Shown here: positions 1 through 7,716 of the stretch, piece by piece | Layout of the letters: every line of letters begins with the position of its first letter | How positions within the stretch are numbered: position 1 is the first letter of the stretch | Source of the DNA: a virus | Virus record (IMG/VR): IMGVR_UViG_3300020192_000213 | Location: 1-24,254 of that record | Reading direction: 5' to 3' (one strand) | Length of the DNA: 24,254 nucleotides | Notes under the pieces: model-generated | Seen by the model: the letters and a program-made list of their open reading frames with translations, nothing else | What the model was told of the DNA's origin: nothing | The model's database searches: none | Made by a program: the position numbers and the translations under genes

Positions 1-155
1 AAGGTCTGTTCGTCGTGGGTGGCACGAACGCTCAGACGAAGAGCGATCACACCGCTTCGGGTAACTTCTTGTGGGCGACCGCCCTGTTTACGGGCGGCGA
101 CGTGGCCGTCACGAACGGTGACCAATTGAAGGTCACGTACACGGTCAGCGCCTAA
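1..155 (+). CDS. 3' end of a phage virion protein (partial)
   Basis: This is the C-terminal 50 codons of a gene that begins before the window; the frame starts at base 3 and ends with TAA at 153-155. The end of the protein is rich in Gly, Thr and Val and closes with alternating beta-strand residues (GDQLKVTYTVSA). Endings of the type GD-L-VTYT are common in small beta-rich phage virion proteins such as fibre, decoration or tail proteins. A strong terminator follows at once, so this gene ends a transcription unit. Its exact virion role cannot be given from the fragment. Confidence 0.7.
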   Translation, partial: GLFVVGGTNAQTKSDHTASGNFLWATALFTGGDVAVTNGDQLKVTYTVSA

Positions 156-172
156 TCGTTCTCTCCCTCGCC

Positions 173-216
173 TCGGCTGGGGCTGGACCTTCGGGGCTGG
201 CCTCAGCCGATTTTTT
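173..216 (+). terminator. Rho-independent terminator
   Basis: A hairpin with outer arms TCGGCTG (173-179) and CAGCCGA (204-210) continues inward through G-C and G-U pairs to a TTCG loop. A run of six T follows at 211-216. This is a textbook intrinsic terminator, placed 18 nt after the stop of the upstream virion gene and 18 nt before the next start codon. Confidence 0.9.
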
Positions 217-234
217 CTTTGAATGGAGGACAAC

Positions 235-1278
235 ATGGCAATGCTTTGGCTTGAAAGTTTCGATGCTGCCTTCGGCACGTCACCTGGAGCACCGACGCAA
301 CTTGCGTCCAAGTACACCGTCTCAGGGAGCACGACGAACACCGCATTAGTTACCGGCAGGGTGGGCGGTCTCGGACTCAAGATTCACAATGCTACGGGTA
401 GCGGAGCCTACATCTCGCCGCCCTCGAATGGTAACCAGCAAGACTGGGTTGTCGGCTTCGGCTTGCAGACAGGAATCCTGATTGATTCCCGCATCTTCTC
501 GATGTACGACGGCGGTTCGGAGCAATTCGCGCTCCGCATGACTGCCTCCGGGGCTTTGGCTGTGTACCGGGGTACTTCTGCCATCACACTCGGAGAATCG
601 GCCGCGGCTGTATTGACTGCTAGTTCTTGGCACTACGTCGAAGTCAAAGTACGTGTCGGGAACGCCGGTGTCGGATTCTACGAAGTCCGTGTGAACGGTG
701 TCAACGTAGTCAGTGACGCCAACGAAGATACGCAAGCAAGCGCCAACGCCTACGCGAACACGATCCGGTTCTGGGGCGTGTTTGATTCATCGTCTACGTT
801 CCAGTTTGCCTTCGACGATCTCTACATCTTTGACATGTCGGGGGCGGACAACAACGACTTTCTAGGTAGCCAAAAGATCGACTGCATCCGCTCCAACGGG
901 GCGGGTGACTCCACGCAGCTTACACCGAACACCGGCAGCAACTACCAAGCGGTCGATGATACTGGGCACGACGGAGATAGCACCTACGTTGAGTCTGGTA
1001 CGGTCGGGCATCAAGACCTGTATGCGTTCGCCAGCACGACCTTGTCTGACATCAAGGGTATGCAGATCAATGCCGTGTGCAAAGAAACGGACATGACCCC
1101 GTTCGACGTGAAGCTCGTTTGCAAGAGCGGTAGCACGGTTGATGAAGGTTCGTCCCAACCAATCGGCAGTACCACGTACCTTACTAGGCACCGCATCCTT
1201 GAAGAAGACCCGGACACCACGGCGCAGTGGGACGCAGCGGGCGTCAGCGCCGCTCAGTTTGGGATTGAGGTAGATTAA
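235..1278 (+). CDS. Phage virion protein with lectin/jelly-roll-like N-terminal domain
   Basis: The product is 347 residues. I chose the ATG at 235 rather than 223 because GGAGG at 225-229 then lies 5 nt upstream as the ribosome binding site. Roughly residues 1-205 are predominantly beta, with patterns typical of concanavalin/LamG-like sandwiches: an opening LESFDAAFG, then repeated strands such as WHYVEVKVRV, GFYEVRVNGV and FAFDDLYIFD. Such domains in virion proteins usually bind glycans or decorate the tail or capsid. The C-terminal part is a second beta-rich region ending in AAQFGIEVD, an ending often seen in phage structural proteins. The next gene starts 2 nt after the stop, which suggests translational coupling in a tail operon. 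Fold and virion location are inferred from pattern, not from a search. Confidence 0.7.
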   Translation: MAMLWLESFDAAFGTSPGAPTQLASKYTVSGSTTNTALVTGRVGGLGLKIHNATGSGAYISPPSNGNQQDWVVGFGLQTGILIDSRIFSMYDGGSEQFALRMTASGALAVYRGTSAITLGESAAAVLTASSWHYVEVKVRVGNAGVGFYEVRVNGVNVVSDANEDTQASANAYANTIRFWGVFDSSSTFQFAFDDLYIFDMSGADNNDFLGSQKIDCIRSNGAGDSTQLTPNTGSNYQAVDDTGHDGDSTYVESGTVGHQDLYAFASTTLSDIKGMQINAVCKETDMTPFDVKLVCKSGSTVDEGSSQPIGSTTYLTRHRILEEDPDTTAQWDAAGVSAAQFGIEVD

Positions 1279-1280
1279 CC

Positions 1281-3053
1281 ATGAGTCTTCGCGTAACGCA
1301 ACAATATGTCGATGTAATCGGAGAGAATACTGGCGGTAAGCTCCGAGCTACTCAACTGTACGTTGACGTTATCGGAACTCCAACGATCGAGCACCTTGCA
1401 GACGCCACGAGCACGCTGTCGCTCACATCTACGGCGGAGAATCAAGGTACTGTGCTGGGTGATGCAACCAGTACGCTATCCCTTACCCAGGAGGCGGTGT
1501 CAAACATCAAGAGTGTTAGTGCTACTAACACACTGACGCTGACGCAGTCTGCTGAGGGTATGGCGGCGAACTTGAATGCGGCGGCGGTCAGTACGCTGAC
1601 CTTGACGCAATCGGCGAACAACAGTTCGCTGACAGTCCAAGCTGCATCAAGCGCCATCACGTTCACGCAGTTTGCGACGAGCGGCCATCTTGTTGCAGCC
1701 GCCGGCTCGGTTATCGAACTCGACCACTTAGCTTACTCTGCTAACGAATACCCCGTGGCTGGGAGCCATCTGGCGTCGTTGACCCATTCGGCTGTGTGCA
1801 TGAACCTTCATGTGTACGCCGAGAGTGAGCTTGAACTTGTATCACTTGGCGATCACAGTGTCAAGGCTCGGTCGGCGACCAGCGAACTGAGCTTGACTCA
1901 GTCTGCTTTTGCCGAGCGTGTCTTCGTCGTTACCAGCGTGTTGAATCTGACTCAGTCAGCAACACAGGGTATCCTGACGGCTGCGGCCGAGGATCAGTTA
2001 GAACTGTCGCAGGAGGCGCGTGTCACCAACATCAATGTGGTGGCAAGCTCGACTGACCTGACCCTGACTCAGGAAGCCACGTCGAACATCAAGATGCTGT
2101 CGGTCACGAGCACGCTCGTGCTCGAACAGTCCGTCACGGTGCTTCGTCCGTTCTACGTCTCGGCGATCAGTGAGTTGCAGACGGTGGAGTCGGTGTTCGA
2201 CCTGGACACCTTCACCTTCGTCGATGTCATCACAGGTCTTACCGACGCTGCTAGTGCCCAGTTGGACGGGCCGCGATCGCTGTCACACATCATCTCGTTC
2301 TCGCAGACGGCCACGGCCAGTCTGGTGAGTGTCGATGCGATTGCTGCTGACGCCGAGAGCGTGTTGAGCCTGACGCAAGAAGCTCGGATCAGCATTCAGG
2401 AAGCAGCGATCTCGGCGATCGTCTTCACTCAGGTGGCCACAGCCGTCGTGAGTGAAGTCGCGACGAGCACGTTGTCCTTGTCGCAGTCCGCCAGCTTCAA
2501 CATTGTTCGGGGTGCGATCGCTGCGGCGAGCACGCTGGACATCAAGCAGGCGGTGGCCTTCGTCCTGGACCGAACGGACACGCTCTGTTCGTACAGCCCG
2601 TTCGTTGGTAGCTCCAGCGATCCCGATGCACCAACGCCGCCTCCCTCGACCTACCCGGCCGCGGGCGGCACTCCTGGCTTCCGGCTTCAATACCCGGAGA
2701 CTGGGTCAGTCACAGACGAGCTAATTCTCCGAGCACCCAACCTCGGGAACATCGACCGTCTGTCAATGGTGAGGATCAACCGAGAGACCCGTGGTGGGAC
2801 GCTCATTATCTACGCCGATCCAATCTGGCCGAAGGTGGAAACGCTCCTGCTGACGTTCTCCGGCTTGTCAGAGGATGAAGCACAAGACCTGCTCGATTGG
2901 ATGGAGACTTATCTCGGACAGGAGATTCGATTGATCGACTGGGAGGACCGTGTGTGGAAGGGCGTGATCGTCAACCCGCAGGACCCAGTCGTGCAGGATG
3001 GAAAGGGCTGCCAGTTCACGGCCAGCTTCGAGTTTGAAGGGAGCAAGGTATGA
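1281..3053 (+). CDS. Repeat-rich phage tail protein
   Basis: The product is 590 residues in three parts. Residues 1-38 hold two copies of a TQ-YVDVIG motif. Residues 39 to about 430 contain some 18 degenerate repeats of about 19 residues with the core S-T-L-x-L-T-Q-x-A, for example STLTLTQSA and STLSLTQEA. A Pro-rich hinge (DAPTPPPSTYP) follows, then a compact C-terminal domain of about 120 residues that resembles the whole of the next small protein. The repeats alternate polar and hydrophobic residues and would suit a beta-solenoid or stacked-strand shaft. The gene lies between a lectin-like virion gene and tail genes and overlaps the next start by 4 nt (ATGA), so it is probably a tail or fibre component. 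A GAGG about 10 nt upstream is the likely ribosome binding site. Confidence 0.75.
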   Translation: MSLRVTQQYVDVIGENTGGKLRATQLYVDVIGTPTIEHLADATSTLSLTSTAENQGTVLGDATSTLSLTQEAVSNIKSVSATNTLTLTQSAEGMAANLNAAAVSTLTLTQSANNSSLTVQAASSAITFTQFATSGHLVAAAGSVIELDHLAYSANEYPVAGSHLASLTHSAVCMNLHVYAESELELVSLGDHSVKARSATSELSLTQSAFAERVFVVTSVLNLTQSATQGILTAAAEDQLELSQEARVTNINVVASSTDLTLTQEATSNIKMLSVTSTLVLEQSVTVLRPFYVSAISELQTVESVFDLDTFTFVDVITGLTDAASAQLDGPRSLSHIISFSQTATASLVSVDAIAADAESVLSLTQEARISIQEAAISAIVFTQVATAVVSEVATSTLSLSQSASFNIVRGAIAAASTLDIKQAVAFVLDRTDTLCSYSPFVGSSSDPDAPTPPPSTYPAAGGTPGFRLQYPETGSVTDELILRAPNLGNIDRLSMVRINRETRGGTLIIYADPIWPKVETLLLTFSGLSEDEAQDLLDWMETYLGQEIRLIDWEDRVWKGVIVNPQDPVVQDGKGCQFTASFEFEGSKV

Positions 3054-3448
3054 GCTTTCAATTAGAGGCCCCTTACCCGGGCATCCAGACGACTTCGATT
3101 CTTGCGAACCCACAGTTCAGCAACGGCGAAGGTCTGGCGGACTCAGTAGCTTCCAAGCGTGCCACGGATGGCACGCTCTACACCTACGTGAAGCGGAGGA
3201 ACGGTCGGCGAAAGCTGAACTGGACCTTCCTCCTCGTGCGCCCCAAGGCACTCGAACTTCGCGCCTTCTTGACTTCTTACTTCGCATCCGATGTCCGTGT
3301 AACTGACCATAGTGGTCGCGTGTGGATCGGTAACTTCACGAACAACCCGTTCGAGTTTACTACTGATCGTCGCGCGGCTCCTGACCGTGGTGATCTGCGA
3401 GGCGAGTTGCAGACCATCACTCTTGAATTCGAGGGAGTAGAACAATGA
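3050..3448 (+). CDS. Small phage tail protein, paralogue of the preceding C-terminal domain
   Basis: The product is 132 residues. Its second half (a helical segment PKALELRAFLTSY, then RVWIGNFTNNP and a closing TITLEFEGVEQ) lines up with the C-terminal domain of the preceding gene (VETLLLTFSGLSEDEAQDLL, RVWKGVIVNPQDP, FEFEG). The two probably arose by duplication and may sit together in the tail. It overlaps its neighbours by 4 nt on both sides. No catalytic motif or membrane segment is visible. The tail role is inferred from the neighbours and the shared domain. Confidence 0.7.
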   Translation: MSFQLEAPYPGIQTTSILANPQFSNGEGLADSVASKRATDGTLYTYVKRRNGRRKLNWTFLLVRPKALELRAFLTSYFASDVRVTDHSGRVWIGNFTNNPFEFTTDRRAAPDRGDLRGELQTITLEFEGVEQ

Positions 3449-6189
3449 GGACCATTTCCGCGGGTGGCTTAGCTAAGCTAGCCCAGCAGAAAGGTACCGA
3501 GCCGATCGTCATCATTGAAGTGGACTGGGGCGGCAGCGCCCCGGTCTCCTATGCTGACCGGACCATCGGTGCCATCAAGGGTAAGATCATTCAACTGGGT
3601 GATCTCGATAACGTAATCGACATCCTTAACAGTAACAGTTCGCAATCTTTGGAGGTAGTGCTGGATGACACCGACGGAGCCATTAAAGGCATCATGGACA
3701 CCCAGGACATCCACCAACGGACTGTTCGTGTATACCAGTGGTTTGACGGGTTGGCGTTGTCCGACAAGTTCCTGCTCTTCGCAGGAAAGCTCAGCAGTCC
3801 AGTCCTCTGGTCCGAAGCCGACCGAACTGTCAAGTTCACCGTCGTCTCCCAACTCGAAGACAAGGAATTCGGCTTCAGCGCCGAAGAAGGACAGTTCCCG
3901 TTCATTCCCAAGGACATGGTAGGGAAGCCGTGGCCGGTGATCTTCGGGAAGTGTCTCGACGTGCCGGCACTCCAGGTGAACAAAGCCGTGAGCGGCTCCA
4001 CCTTGTGTGGCCTCGGGATCATCAGTGGAAAGGAACTCCACGGACAGATTGGGATCGGTGGCCAAGACTGCGGTCTCGGCATGTCGATCGCGATGATGAG
4101 CGCCCAGATCAGCTTCCTCAACATCACCTCGGCGGCATGGGAGGACGAGGACCCAGTCAAGTCGCTCCAACTGTTTGACCAGGCGAACGCGATCCGTGCT
4201 CAGATGGCTGCCTCCGCTGGTAGCCAGAATGACCAGCAAGCGTGCGCCAGTAACCTTCGCACTCGCAAGATGGAAGAAGCGGAAGAGCAAGGTCTTGGCT
4301 GTAACCCGGTCCGCATCCTCGGCGGTGAGGACTTCCCACAGAACACGCCTATCACGTTGAACATCAACGGCGGCTTGTTCACCGGGGTCATGGCGAACGA
4401 CTCGTTCACGATCTCCACCCGTCAGCACTTGGAGAATGATGCCAAGGCCGAGTCGATCTTTAGTGGTGTCGAGGAGTCCCAATGCGAGACACCTACGGCC
4501 AACCAGAACTTCGACTTCAGCATGGAAGTCCCTCCCGGTAAGGGCGACCTGGGTGGCTCGACGATCCGGCGAGAAGGCATCATCATCTGTACCATCAACG
4601 CGAAGTCGCGACCCGCGACTCCGCAAGTGGCACAACACTTCTGGGCCGACGCCGGTAGCCGAGTGGTGCTCCATTCGGATGAGCCGATCACCTACATCGT
4701 CAGCATCACCCCGGGCACCGTCCTAGCTGTCAAGGCGTTCAAGACGCTCAACAGCGAGCGGAAGCTCGTGAACGTACCGAACGACCTGTGGTACGTCGAG
4801 ACAAAAACTTACGGAACGATCACGGCCGTCCAGGTTGTGGTGCGTAAGCCACTCTCGACGATTGTCGATCAGGGATGGGACGATGACCTGTACATCACGT
4901 TCGAGTCCACCATCGGGCCGAACACGGTGGACATCATGGAGTACATCATCGACAACTGGACCGACCTCGGTTGGGACACAGCGAGCTTCAACGCCGTCAA
5001 GGCGAAGCTCGTCAACAAGCCGATGAACTTCCCCGTCCTGGAGCGTAAGAACACGCTAGAGATTTTGAACGAGATGGCCTACCAAGCGTGCTGCGCCCTG
5101 TGGCTCAGCAACGGCATCTTCTTCATCAAGTATCTGGCGGAAGAGCCGACATCAGATCAGACGATCACCGTCGCGGACATTGAGTCCGGCTCGGTGGAAG
5201 TCGGCCTGACGCCGACCGAAGACATTGTGACCTCGTGGGTTATCACGTGGTGGCTGAGCTATGCGGCTGAAGAGCCGGAGAAGATTCTGCTCAAGCACAA
5301 TGTCAACAAGTACGGCACCAAGAAGGGCGAGTACGAGTTTTACTGCTACAACCAGCCCGACATCATCTACAAGAACGCCACGTTCTGGATGATCCGGAAG
5401 GCCCACACGTTCAAGAAGCTCCGATTCAAGGGCTTCCTCAACTTGCTGAAGCTGGAGACCTACGACACGATCACGCTCAACCTGCCGTCCTACGTGGCCG
5501 CGGGCAACGTGAAGGGCGTCGTGGAGCAAGCCAGCTACGACTCGGAATCGAACACGATGCAGTTCGAGGTCTGGGTCCCGGTGGAAGTCGGGACCATGAC
5601 CAAGCTGGACGAAGCCTGGCCGGCAAGTCTCGCCGCGTCGTTCCAGTTCCCCACGGCTCACGACGTGGCTAATGGCCACGCTGGAGGGGCTGGGATCGGC
5701 ATTGGAGCGATCGGAGAACTACCCATCGGATACACGGATGGACTGCCGGATGGCGGCACCGTGATCGTGGGTGGCCCCAACGTGGCGTTCCGCCAGAAGG
5801 CCGACTGGGGCGACCGGACTCCTAGCGATTCCGGCTTCACGCCACAGACGATCATCCCCGGCGACGTGTTCGCCGAGGTGAACAGCCAGCAGAATCCGAA
5901 CCCCGACCTGTCGCTGAACTACATCGACCCGCTGCCGGCCGCGCAAGTGACCGACATCCCCAGCGGGACGGTCACGATCGACATCCGGAAGACGAGGATC
6001 ATCGACTCGGACAATCCTGGTGTGGAGGCGAAGCTCGACACGATCATCAGGAAGATCGCGGACGAAGAGTTGTTCCTGGACACGGAGTCCAAGTTCAGCG
6101 ATGGTACGAACGACGAGACCTTTGCGTTCGAGTTCGACGACGAGGAGTCGAAGTTCGGTGCCAAGATCGCATTCTTGAAGGACACCTAA
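3445..6189 (+). CDS. Large tail-tip / baseplate hub-like protein
   Basis: The product is 914 residues, the largest in the left module. Residues 1 to about 170 are beta-rich, with strands such as SLEVVLDDTDG, TVRVYQWFDG and LLFAGKLSSPVLW, followed by GKPWPVIFGK. This organisation is typical of phage proteins at the tail tip or baseplate hub that follow small distal-tail proteins. The middle is mixed alpha/beta with hydrophobic beta segments (FFIKYLAEEPTSDQTITVADI). The stretch near residues 735-790 is very Gly- and Pro-rich (GAGIGIGAIGELPIGYTDG) and looks flexible. The C-terminus is acidic and charged. It overlaps the upstream gene by 4 nt, and its last base is the first base of the protease start codon. 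The assignment rests on size, position and strand pattern; no enzyme motif was found. Confidence 0.65.
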   Translation: MRTISAGGLAKLAQQKGTEPIVIIEVDWGGSAPVSYADRTIGAIKGKIIQLGDLDNVIDILNSNSSQSLEVVLDDTDGAIKGIMDTQDIHQRTVRVYQWFDGLALSDKFLLFAGKLSSPVLWSEADRTVKFTVVSQLEDKEFGFSAEEGQFPFIPKDMVGKPWPVIFGKCLDVPALQVNKAVSGSTLCGLGIISGKELHGQIGIGGQDCGLGMSIAMMSAQISFLNITSAAWEDEDPVKSLQLFDQANAIRAQMAASAGSQNDQQACASNLRTRKMEEAEEQGLGCNPVRILGGEDFPQNTPITLNINGGLFTGVMANDSFTISTRQHLENDAKAESIFSGVEESQCETPTANQNFDFSMEVPPGKGDLGGSTIRREGIIICTINAKSRPATPQVAQHFWADAGSRVVLHSDEPITYIVSITPGTVLAVKAFKTLNSERKLVNVPNDLWYVETKTYGTITAVQVVVRKPLSTIVDQGWDDDLYITFESTIGPNTVDIMEYIIDNWTDLGWDTASFNAVKAKLVNKPMNFPVLERKNTLEILNEMAYQACCALWLSNGIFFIKYLAEEPTSDQTITVADIESGSVEVGLTPTEDIVTSWVITWWLSYAAEEPEKILLKHNVNKYGTKKGEYEFYCYNQPDIIYKNATFWMIRKAHTFKKLRFKGFLNLLKLETYDTITLNLPSYVAAGNVKGVVEQASYDSESNTMQFEVWVPVEVGTMTKLDEAWPASLAASFQFPTAHDVANGHAGGAGIGIGAIGELPIGYTDGLPDGGTVIVGGPNVAFRQKADWGDRTPSDSGFTPQTIIPGDVFAEVNSQQNPNPDLSLNYIDPLPAAQVTDIPSGTVTIDIRKTRIIDSDNPGVEAKLDTIIRKIADEELFLDTESKFSDGTNDETFAFEFDDEESKFGAKIAFLKDT

Positions 6190-6755
6190 TGAGACTTTCG
6201 AGGGAGAGCGTTGACCGCTTCTTCGATCATAACATCCACATCGAAAGTCGCACGATCTTCATCGGCGATGGTGGGGACGACGAGATCGACGGAGTGATTG
6301 CTAATGGAGTCATCAAGGCGTTTCATCTCCTTGGTGAGTCCACTGACAAGCCGATCAAAGTGTTCATCAACAGCTTTGGCGGCTGCTGGTTTGGAGGGAT
6401 GGCCATCTACGATGCCATCAAGCATTGCCCGTGCGAAGTGAATGCCTACGTGATAGGCTCCGCGATGAGTATGGGCAGCGTGATCCTCCAGGCGGCGGAC
6501 ACAAGAGTGATCTACCCAAACGCGACTCTGATGATCCATGATGGATACGAGACGCGAGTGGGTGACACTCCGCAGACATTCGCGAACTGGGCTGAGTTCA
6601 GCAAGAAGGGTCGCGAGATGATGTACCGAATCTACTCAGGAAGATCGGGTAAGCCGGTTGCCTTTTGGCGCAAGAAGTGCGGGTCGGACTTCATCCTAAC
6701 GTCGCAGGAAGCAAAAGAGTTAGGACTGGTCGATTCCATCTATGGAGAGACATAG
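6189..6755 (+). CDS. ClpP-fold serine protease
   Basis: The product is 188 residues, close to the length of bacterial ClpP (about 193 mature). The family landmarks are in order: the oxyanion-region glycines in INSFGG (residues 60-65), the nucleophile Ser94 in SAMSMGS, His117 in MIHDGYE, and Asp167 in GSDFILTSQEAKELGLVDSI, which aligns with the [20 protein letters not shown] end of E. coli ClpP. The full Ser-His-Asp triad is therefore present. ClpP-like proteases in phages often mature the prohead, but they normally sit near portal and capsid genes. Here the gene is the last of a tail operon, just before a terminator. The substrate is unknown; processing of a tail protein or acting as a stand-alone peptidase are both possible. 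The 3' end overlaps the convergent HNH gene by 16 nt. Confidence 0.88.
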   Translation: MRLSRESVDRFFDHNIHIESRTIFIGDGGDDEIDGVIANGVIKAFHLLGESTDKPIKVFINSFGGCWFGGMAIYDAIKHCPCEVNAYVIGSAMSMGSVILQAADTRVIYPNATLMIHDGYETRVGDTPQTFANWAEFSKKGREMMYRIYSGRSGKPVAFWRKKCGSDFILTSQEAKELGLVDSIYGET

Positions 6756-7282
6756 CAACCGTTTCGATAGGCCCCGGGCAGCTTAGGCTGCACCGGGGCT
6801 TTTTCGTTTGGAAAATTCAGCCAGGCGAACTCGCCCCACCAATCTACGGCAACCGCATCATACGCTCGGGCAGCAGTTACCGGATCGTCGAACTGACCAA
6901 TCGCGTAATTGTACCCACTGACGTAGATTTGTGATAACCATTTTCCATTAGTCTTGATGAACGACACACCCTTGTATCCAGACGTGTTGTTTTCCGGTAG
7001 ACCTCTGTTGGCCGCGTTCTGGACTGCGGTGGCTAGCCTCAGGTTTTCTCGCTGGTTGTTGAGTGTGTTCCGATCCTTGTGGTCAATTCGTCTTCCGTCC
7101 GTCTCAACGCCAGCCATCGCCATGATGGCCTTGCTGAGGCGAATGAATTTCACTTTCCCGTCGATTCGCACCGACCGATGAGGATAGCCATTGTTGTACG
7201 ACCACTTGAACTGGTTTAGTTGTTCAAAGAACTCGTCATCAACAAGGGCTTCCTCATTCTGTGAAAGTGGAAGCTTCTTCAT
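6740..7282 (-). CDS. HNH homing endonuclease with AP2 DNA-binding domain
   Basis: The product is 180 residues from the ATG at 7280-7282. That start overlaps the upstream stop as ATGA and has AAGGA about 8 nt before it, so it is preferred over a longer frame reaching 7363. Residues 45-95 hold the HNH_3 nuclease signature: DHKD (67-70), then NTLNNQRENLRLAT with the conserved Asn residues. Residues 101-158 form an AP2 domain (SGYKGVSF, KWLSQIYVSG, AARAYDAVAVDWWGEFAWLNFP). This pairing is typical of free-standing phage homing endonucleases, which cut DNA to spread themselves. The last 22 residues lie beyond the AP2 domain and are encoded across the + strand terminator and into the 3' end of the protease gene. 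The gene is the last of the leftward operon. Confidence 0.9.
   Translation of the reverse strand: MKKLPLSQNEEALVDDEFFEQLNQFKWSYNNGYPHRSVRIDGKVKFIRLSKAIMAMAGVETDGRRIDHKDRNTLNNQRENLRLATAVQNAANRGLPENNTSGYKGVSFIKTNGKWLSQIYVSGYNYAIGQFDDPVTAARAYDAVAVDWWGEFAWLNFPNEKAPVQPKLPGAYRNGCYVSP
6771..6804 (+). terminator. Rho-independent terminator of the tail/protease operon
   Basis: Arms GCCCCGG (6771-6777) and CCGGGGC (6793-6799), with inner arms GCAGC and GCTGC around a TTAG loop, are followed by TTTTT at 6800-6804. It begins 15 nt after the protease stop codon. It lies inside the 3' end of the convergent HNH gene. The reverse strand has no T run after the hairpin, so it should act mainly on + strand transcripts. 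Confidence 0.9.
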
Positions 7283-7707
7283 TGCCCATCCTTGAACGGA
7301 CAACCAAGACACGTCTCGACCAGGACCTTCTTCTGGTAGGTCTCGGCTTGCGAGCAGTTGCACACGACGTTCACGTCAACGGCCCCGTCGAGGTTCGCCT
7401 TGAGACCGTACATTCCCTTCCGGCACGCCGGCCACAAAGGTCGGAACAGGAAGGGATTCTCAGCGTCTCGCTGGTAGCCGCTGATCTCCGGCGGCTGGGC
7501 GTCGGCCTTCTCGTACTCGATGCTGCCGTCCTCGTGGACCTTGGGCGGCTTGAACAGCCGGCCGGCCACGCGAGGAACAGCATTCATCAAGACCTGCAAC
7601 GGGTTCTTGAACTGCTTGGCACCATAGACGATCTGGATGCCAGGCGCATCCGAAGGAGTCACGCTACCAATTCCGGTCAAGGGGCCACTACCATTACAAC
7701 AGCCCAT
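7279..7707 (-). CDS. Unknown Cys-rich phage protein
   Basis: The product is 142 residues. AGGAGA lies about 7 nt before the ATG. It carries several Cys: MGCCNG at the start, CRKGMYG near residue 96, and a C-terminal group CNCSQ with CLGCPF about 20 residues later. The last group has the spacing of a small metal site, but this is a guess. There is no signal peptide or membrane segment. It is translated between the coiled-coil protein and the HNH gene and overlaps the latter by 4 nt. I do not recognise a characterised family. Confidence 0.6.
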   Translation of the reverse strand: MGCCNGSGPLTGIGSVTPSDAPGIQIVYGAKQFKNPLQVLMNAVPRVAGRLFKPPKVHEDGSIEYEKADAQPPEISGYQRDAENPFLFRPLWPACRKGMYGLKANLDGAVDVNVVCNCSQAETYQKKVLVETCLGCPFKDGQ

Positions 7708-7716
7708 ACAATTCTC

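Noticed and set aside
3478-4674. Long open frame of 398 codons on the - strand
   Set aside because: It is antisense to the tail-hub gene, has no ribosome site or overlap with neighbours, and its protein is rich in Arg, His and Asp as expected for a shadow of GC-biased coding.
7283-7363. Longer start for the HNH gene
   Set aside because: It would overlap the upstream gene by 85 nt, while the ATG at 7282 has AAGGA before it and an ATGA junction.
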